Part shown: positions 58,253 through 64,000 of the stretch, in pieces
How positions within the stretch are numbered: position 1 is the first letter of the stretch
How the letters are laid out: every line of letters begins with the position of its first letter
Assembly (NCBI GenBank): GCA_033977485.1
Contig: CM066997.1
Location: 77,222,634-77,286,633 of the forward strand
Origin: Hydrangea macrophylla
Lineage: Eukaryota > Streptophyta > Magnoliopsida > Cornales > Hydrangeaceae
Direction: 5' to 3'
Length of the DNA: 64,000 nucleotides
Translations under genes and position numbers: made by a program
The notes under the pieces: generated by a model
The model's database searches: none
What the model saw: only the letters and a program-made list of their open reading frames with translations
Told to the model about the DNA's origin: nothing

Positions 58253-60907
58253 TGTAATACCATGTATTTTCGTATGTTATTAATATACGAAACTTGATAT
58301 TATCCCTGGACATATGTATGACCATTACCCTTTTGTTGGTAAATTTAGCGTCCTAAGCGATTGAACATAACTAGTGGTGTCAATCGGGCCGGGTTGGCCC
58401 GGCCCGGCCCGAGCCCGGCACGTTTTTTTCGGGCTAAAAACCCGGCCCGGCCCGCCACAAGGCCCGGCCCGCTAGGCCCGGTTCACATACCCCGGGCCGG
58501 GGTGGACACCCATCCTTCCGTCCATGGCCCGGCCCGGGCCGAAATAGTGAAAAAGTCCGGCCCGGCCCGAAGCCCGCCACGGCCCACTTTAAAAATAGAA
58601 GAAAGCCCGCTAGCCCGTCTGGCCCAGCCCGATGTCTGGCCCGCTAGGCCCGGGCCACCGGTCCGGGGCGGACACACCTCCTCCACTCCCAAGCCCGGCC
58701 CGATGTTTGGTGAAGCCCGGCCCGGCCCGAAGCCTGCTCGGGGCCCGCTTTGACCGAGCCCGGCCCGGCCCGTTTGACACCACTAAACATAACCAATCGA
58801 TTGCCAAGCTTGTAAACCCAACCGATTGCCCTTTTTATCCAATCGATTGCCACTTTACCAATCGATTGCCTTCATAAATATCTACATTCAATCGATTGCC
58901 ACCTGGTCCCAATCGATTGCCACAGTGTAGAACTTGGTCTCCAAGTTTGCTTCGGGTTTTGACGTGTGGCACTCATTTTCTCTATATACATATATGTGAG
59001 TTCATTTTTGTGCCTTGGGTTGGTTTTGACAGTTTGGGAGGGAGATATATATATATATATGTATGTATATCATATATATACACCCTCTCATAGATATATA
59101 CATAAATACACCCCCCCCACACACACACATATACATACACACACCGCCTTGGGCAGAAAAAGAAGAGGAGAAATAGAGGAAGAGAAGGAGAAAAAGAACA
59201 GAAAGAAGAAGAAAGGAGGCAGAGAGAGAGGGAGAGAGAGAGAGAGAGAGAGAGAGCTTGAAGCTCAAGCTTCCATAACCACACACACCACCACATATCA
59301 CTAGGTGAGTTCTAAACTCACTTGGGCCCTTTTATATGGAGTTTTACATATTTTAAAGAAGGAAAGACGTAGCTAAATCCCCCTTACATTTTAAATTCTG
59401 GACTGTCATCTAACTAGAGAAGACGAAGTCCCAATTGATTGGGCCATTTCCCAATTGATTGCCATCTAACTAGACCCCATCGATTGGAGTTGTCCCAATT
59501 GATTGCCAATTATTGTAACCCAATCGATTGACATTGTTTGTAATCCAAACGATTGTACTTTTCCCCAATCAATTGTTGTTGCTTTTATCCCAATCGATTG
59601 GAAGTTACAAAATATGGTTATACTCCGTTAGTTATTATATGAAATATTTAGCTGGTCAAATACTGTTTCTTTCGTTCTAAATACGATTATGGGATAACAA
59701 AGGATAATGTGACATCAAAGATATTATGATTTATAGTAAAGGATTAATGTTATGATGATAGATGATACATTAGTCATGAATCAGTTTGATATTTGTTTAA
59801 TTTCAATCAGAGTAGTCAGGCCACAATGGGAGGTTTTGTATCAGTATTAGTACAGAACTTAGGTAGGTTTGATAAGTTTTGGGATTTTTGCGGGGATGGA
59901 CACTTGGTCATCATATTTTCTTAAAAGTCGGTGAGCTGTTAATATATTCTTAAAAGGTGGTGAGCTAGACCAAGTAATCCGAAGATAGACTAGGTAATAC
60001 ATAATATGCTCTTAAAAGCTAGTGAGCTGTGAATATGTTCTTAAAATGTGGTGAGCTGAGATCACTGGTAGGCATTGCTAAGTCGTAACAATAGATTGAT
60101 ATTTGAAATGTTATGTCCCTATATTGCGGTGAGCTGTGAATATGTTCTTAAAAGCTGGGAACGGACTAACGTGGGGGTCCATGACATGTAGTGAGCTGTG
60201 CATATGTTCTTAAAAGCGGTGGACGGAATAGTGGTATATCTATAGAGTTAAACGATTGAATCTGTTCATTCATCAAGAGTATGTCAGTTATCGAGTTTAG
60301 GACAACAAGACGATAATGGTTAACCGGTTAACGAGGTTTAAATAAGAGAAGATATTATTTAATAGAACTTAACTTACGTCTTCATAACATGTTATTGTTT
60401 ATTATAACTGGTACCGCATTATTTTTCTACTCACTCAACTTTCAGTAAACTTACGGCTTTTATTGCCTGGACATTCCCCGTCCAGACTACACTATTCCTA
60501 ATACTGTAGGTAATGAAGCTTACGATGATGGCTACTATCCTGATGGAGGTTATGCCGAGGGTAGCCCCACCAATGCTGAGGATGCTAGGGAGGACTATTA
60601 TGCTAACAACTACGAATACGCCAACTAAAGAGTAGGATAGACTGCAGTCTCTTTTTTTTGTTAGACTTTGTTAGTAGGTTTTGTAATAGGGCATATGTTA
60701 CCTCAAGACTTTTAACATTATGCTTTGAACTCTGATGTAATAGTTAATATGTTTATATTATGCACAGTTGGCTTTTATTATTGTTACTTTGTTTATCTGT
60801 TGTTTAGAATAATGTGGTATGGACAATTCAGCGACTTCACCTGTCATTGCCTACGGAGCAAAAAAGAATTTTTTTTTTCTCTATTTTTGCTGTTCCGGGG
60901 CGTGATA
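58253..60907 (+). repeat. 5' LTR of a second Tekay/Del-type element
   Basis: TGTAATACCATG... to CCGGGGCGTGATA (final CA changed to TA). The end matches the LTR at 32,653-35,057. It holds CAATCGATTG palindrome arrays at 58,794-58,922 (six copies) before CTCTATATACATATATG (58,980) and at 59,437-59,620 (about eight copies) in the leader, plus a hAT-like MITE. AGGTGAGTTC at 59,304 resembles a splice donor. Small ORFs over the GA- and CA-rich repeats are not genes. Confidence 0.7.
58372..58785. mobile_element. GC-rich hAT-like MITE with 8-bp target duplication
   Basis: Terminal inverted repeats TAGTGGTGTCAA and TTGACACCACTA (12 bp, perfect), flanked by AACATAAC at 58,364-58,371 and 58,786-58,793. 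The 414-bp body is made of GGCCCGGCCCG-type runs. ORFs through it (Ala/Pro/Arg-rich) are composition artefacts. It splits the palindrome array of the host LTR. Confidence 0.85.
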
Positions 60908-60915
60908 GTATTTTC

Positions 60916-60927
60916 GGTATCAGAGCC
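60916..60927 (+). other. Primer-binding site (GGTATCAGAGCC)
   Basis: Eight bases after the LTR end at 60,907. Matches the initiator-Met type TGGTATCAGAGC except for its first base (C here). Confidence 0.65.
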
Positions 60928-61765
60928 TATATTGATACTTTCGCTCACTAATTGTCCCATACCATCTGGTACTAGAAATTTTGAGATCCGTAAGATATAT
61001 GAGCATTAAGATTAGTTCGTCATTCTGACGTTAATAGTTTCTATGCAGGTTAGCATGGATCTAGACTTTCATAAGTTTGTGGACAATACTTACGGAGGAC
61101 ATATGATCTATGGGATACCGTGGAGCCAGCTGACCCAGGCTTTACCAGGAGCGTATACGTCGTACAACCATCTAGTACTTATAGGAGGATATGTGGAGAG
61201 CCCTTTATGTTGATGGACATACTCACCTAACCGAGATGCGTATGGACGAATATCACTACACGAGGACCGAAGAAGCGATGTATCACGAGATGGCTTGCTT
61301 GATCTAGAGCAAGATAGAGATGGATGCTATTGAGCTACGAGCCATACAAGGAGGACCTGGCCTTTTGCATGCACAGGCAGCAGCAGCACCAGTACCCGCA
61401 ATACCAGTGCTAGAGCCAGCAGTGCTTGAGCCGATTGGAGATGATGAGAAGGATTAGTATCCTGTCGAGGATATGGAGCCAGGATGAGGATCACTATGAG
61501 GATATAGACGACAATGGAGACAAGGAGCCCGAGGACGACCTAGAGGAGCCAGAGTATGAGCCAGAGGAGGACCCATAGGATCCAGACCCGGTTGATGTGG
61601 ACATTATAGCTGGAGAGGACATTATAGTAGCAGAGGATGATGTTTTAGAGGAGGAGGCAGTTGTCCCTAAGGCACTTGTAGGACCTCTACCCCGATGGCA
61701 CCCATAGCCCAGATGACAGCAGTATAGGCCGCGGAGATGGTTGTACAACCCGACGAGTTTATTAT
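60928..61765 (+). pseudogene. gag: Tekay/Del-type gag remnant
   Basis: ATG at about 61,056 (MDLDFHKFVDNTYGG) opens a short frame. Shifted frames then give an acidic tract ([21 protein letters not shown]) at about 61,540-61,680, usual near the Gag N-terminal half in this group. It stops at 61,766, where a minus-strand fragment abuts. Confidence 0.5.
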
Positions 61766-62785
61766 TGTCACGCCCCGGAGGAAGCCAAAAATAGGGAAAA
61801 TCAAAATTTTCCTTTATGGGTTCGTAGATACGTGATTGAAGACTCAAGTTTAGTGTAGTTCCCATCGTTGTTGTTCCCATCATTGTTTGAAGACTCTTCC
61901 AGAATTCTGCAGTAAAGTGCGAATCTTTATCTAACACGACTGAAATAGGGACACCGTGTATCCATACAACTTATTATAGATACATTCAGCTCAATTGTTC
62001 TACTATGTACGTCATGTTGTAGGCTATAAAATGCGCTGTCTTTGTGAGTCGATCCACTATTACGTAAATAGCGTCATGGTTTTGCTGAGACTCCAACAAA
62101 CCTACCACGAAATCCATGGTTATGTGTTCCCATTTCCATTGAGGAACATGTAATGGCTAAAGAAGTCCAGGTGGTTTATGATGTTCCACCTTTACTTGCT
62201 TACAAATAAGGCATTGAGCTACATACTCGGCTACTTCTCTCTTCATTCCTTTTCACCAGAAATTTCTTTTCAAGTCCTTGTACATCTTTGTACCTCTAGG
62301 ATGAATAGTCATTCATGACTTTTGCGCTTCGTCCAGGACATCCTTCCTGAAGTTATCCATGCCAGGCATACAAAATCTACCTTCACACCGTAAGGCTCCA
62401 TCTGTACTGATACTCCATACTTCTAGTTCCATCGCCGACATCTTAGCAAAGCATAGTTTCAAATCCTCAGTTGTTTACTGAGCCTCGGGGTCGACTGTAT
62501 GACAAGGCATCTGAGATGTTGTCCTTCCTTATATTCCACTAGGCGAAGGCCAAATTCAGCTAAAACTTCCAAGGCTTGCCATTCCCGAATCAATAATGCA
62601 GAGATTACTAGGCGGGGTCAGCGACTTAAAGCATCAGCTACCACATTTGCCTTACCCGGATGGTACTGCAAAGAGAAACTGTAGTCCTTAAGCAATTCTA
62701 TCCAACTTCGTTGTCGCATGGTCAACTCTTTTTGAGAGAACAAATACCTTAAACTCTTATAATCCGAAATGTTTTCCACATGTAT
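61766..62785 (-). pseudogene. pol: Minus-strand Tekay-type pol fragment joined to an LTR end
   Basis: On the minus strand: [15 protein letters not shown]...[15 protein letters not shown] (RNase H end, 62,760-62,618), integrase finger remnants, WKWEHITMDFVVGL, DRLTKTAHFIAYNM and [15 protein letters not shown] (catalytic Asp region, about 61,930-61,890). This runs straight into LTR-end sequence that finishes CCGGGGCGTGACA at 61,766. The rest of integrase, the chromodomain and most of the LTR are deleted. Confidence 0.7.
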
Positions 62786-62940
62786 AATAATAATAATGTA
62801 TAATAACATAAAATATAAAGAAAGCGAGATCCGTGACTCGGCCCAATATTTGTTAAAGAGGCGCTACTAAACCGATATTTTTGTTCCAACTCTATTTAAT
62901 GTTCCAACAATCTTTCATTTAATCGAATTTGTTTAGTTGA

Positions 62941-63088
62941 GGGTATGGGGTTTTGCATTCTCCATTACTAAAACTAACAGTGTCACTCTGGTCAAGAATA
63001 TGAGGGGTGAGAAGTGCTACAATATAAACCTCAAGGAGACATTAAGAAACTGAGCCAAACCCCAGGGACGTAAAGTGTAATTAGCCCC
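62941..63088. repeat. Right arm of the split foldback element
   Basis: Ends AAAGTGTAATTAGCCCC followed by T8. Complementary to 53,841-53,979. The inner piece 62,786-62,940 is probably also part of it (GGCCCAATATTT mirrors AAATATTGGGT at 53,967). Confidence 0.65.
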
Positions 63089-63353
63089 TTTTTTTTATCT
63101 ACACCCACCCCATCCCCACCTCTCACCCAACCCCAAGGCCCCATAATGGCCAAATACAAAGCCCTTGTGATCGAAGAATAAAGGGGAAAAGACTTTCCAC
63201 TAGGAAAAGTTGAACCCTTGCACTTCCACTTGGGGAAGGCAAGGCCACATCACTAAGCAGAAGGGCCCATGGTGATGTTGCTATTACTCTCTCTTTCTTT
63301 TCGGTCAAATTTAGCTATTACTCTTGAGAAAAGTTGAAATGAGACCAATGCGA
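63089..63353. other. Nothing recognised
   Basis: Short intergenic stretch without repeats or ORFs that I can support. Confidence 0.4.
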
Positions 63354-63719
63354 AGGGCATAATTACAAATATAACCCTAAAGTTTGGTCCCTATTATAGT
63401 TTTAATTACATTAATTTGGTTCATGAAGTTTTTAAATAGAAGCAATGTGGTCCAAATATCCAATTCTGTTAAAAAAGTCGACAGAATGTACTCACATGCT
63501 ATGCACTATCATACTTTTGAGTGGAAAAAATGGAACACCACCAATTCCCCCACCCCACTTGTCAGTGTAATTGTGCATAGCAATCGGTGAATTTTGTCAA
63601 ATTTTCTACCAAAATGGGATATTTGGACCATATTGCTTGTTTAAAAACTTCAATGACCAAATTGATATAATTGAAACTACCAGGACCAAACTTTAGAGGT
63701 ATATTTTGTAATTAAGCCT
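63354..63719. repeat. Foldback MITE with ~80-bp inverted ends
   Basis: AGGGCATAATTACAAATATA at the left and TATATTTTGTAATTAAGCCT at the right. The arms continue to pair through TTTGGTCC and TTTAAAAACTTC blocks. About 365 bp, non-coding. Confidence 0.75.
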
Positions 63720-64000
63720 ATATAAAAATCTCAACTAAAGTTTGTTTGGCTTTGTCGAATACATTGACCTGTTCGTGAAATATGAACAAAACTAAAAAAA
63801 AAAAAATCAAAGAGTTGATTGTGTAGTTCGTAAGTAAGATAACTCTAAAAATTTATGTGTGTGGCGAGTACCATTTTTTGCACAGGAGTGTGTGCATAGT
63901 CTAATAACTATCCTAAAATAACTCTTTGTTGGTTTAATAAAACATTCTTTGTTAAACCAACATAAAATTGGTTTTTACAAGTAACAAGGGGTAAAAAGTG
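63720..64000. other. Nothing recognised
   Basis: AT-rich end of the window. No ORF or repeat is supported. Confidence 0.4.

Noticed and set aside
58361..58877. Ala/Pro/Arg-rich ORFs on both strands
   Set aside because: Created by the GGCCCGG repeats of the hAT-like MITE; no codon bias or domain.
58966..59304. Lys/Glu/Arg-rich plus-strand ORF and Leu/Ser-rich minus ORFs
   Set aside because: Simple GA, TA and CA repeats in an LTR leader; not conserved as protein.
61494..61937. 147-codon minus-strand ORF beginning with an integrase motif
   Set aside because: Chimeric: integrase piece, LTR end and reverse of the acidic gag tract; not one gene.

Overview
This window is repeat-dominated nuclear DNA from a flowering plant, most likely a eudicot. 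The evidence is nested Ty3/gypsy and Ty1/copia LTR retrotransposons, TRIMs, several MITE families, GT-AG introns and one 14-exon host gene. Most retroelement ORFs carry stops and frameshifts. I saw no tRNA, rRNA or CRISPR. The species cannot be fixed from the sequence.

Left part (1-30,654): one Tat/Ogre-clade gypsy element in + orientation. The window opens inside its 5' LTR (1-2,093). The primer-binding site, a decayed gag, protease, RT-RNase H, second RNase H and integrase (about 3.4-10.0 kb) follow, and the 3' LTR is 27,996-30,654. The 3' half of the element carries two genes on the opposite strand. Gene A has at least six exons and encodes a plant mobile domain (PMD) protein (26,122 down to 12,458). 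Gene B is a 359-codon ORF (11,745 down to 10,666). Both have upstream regions resembling the LTR's own promoter: arrays of a 22-bp-period imperfect palindrome, a GGCAGA box and, in two of the three, a TATA-like box. An Athila-clade element (13,316-24,061, minus) is inserted inside gene A. It has lost gag, protease and the start of RT, but keeps RT-RNase H-integrase, a spliced env-position ORF, and a second extra ORF downstream of a LTR-like palindrome array.

Middle part (30,655-43,264): the 3' half of a Tekay/Del-type chromovirus pol with chromodomain and its 3' LTR (32,653-35,057), a probable minus-strand solo LTR with matching CAATA target duplications (35,061-37,597), further LTR fragments, and a truncated minus-strand copia element with a 138-bp LTR (38,932-42,702).

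Host gene (43,265-53,664, minus): fourteen exons join without a stop into a predicted 663-residue DUF1446/AtuA-family protein. Its introns hold a mosaic array of two TRIM families, several MITEs, a CT microsatellite and a long foldback element. Another 154-bp hairpin starts 12 nt after its stop codon.

Right part (53,841-64,000): a foldback element upstream of the host gene was split by a nest of Tekay-type LTR elements (53,980 to about 62,790). That nest itself contains a Tourist-like MITE (TTA duplication) and a GC-rich hAT-like MITE (8-bp duplication). The host gene's proximal promoter is therefore confined to about 315 bp.

The most unusual theme is short palindrome arrays, different for each LTR family, lying just upstream of the LTR TATA box. 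In the Ogre and Athila elements such arrays recur upstream of internal extra genes.
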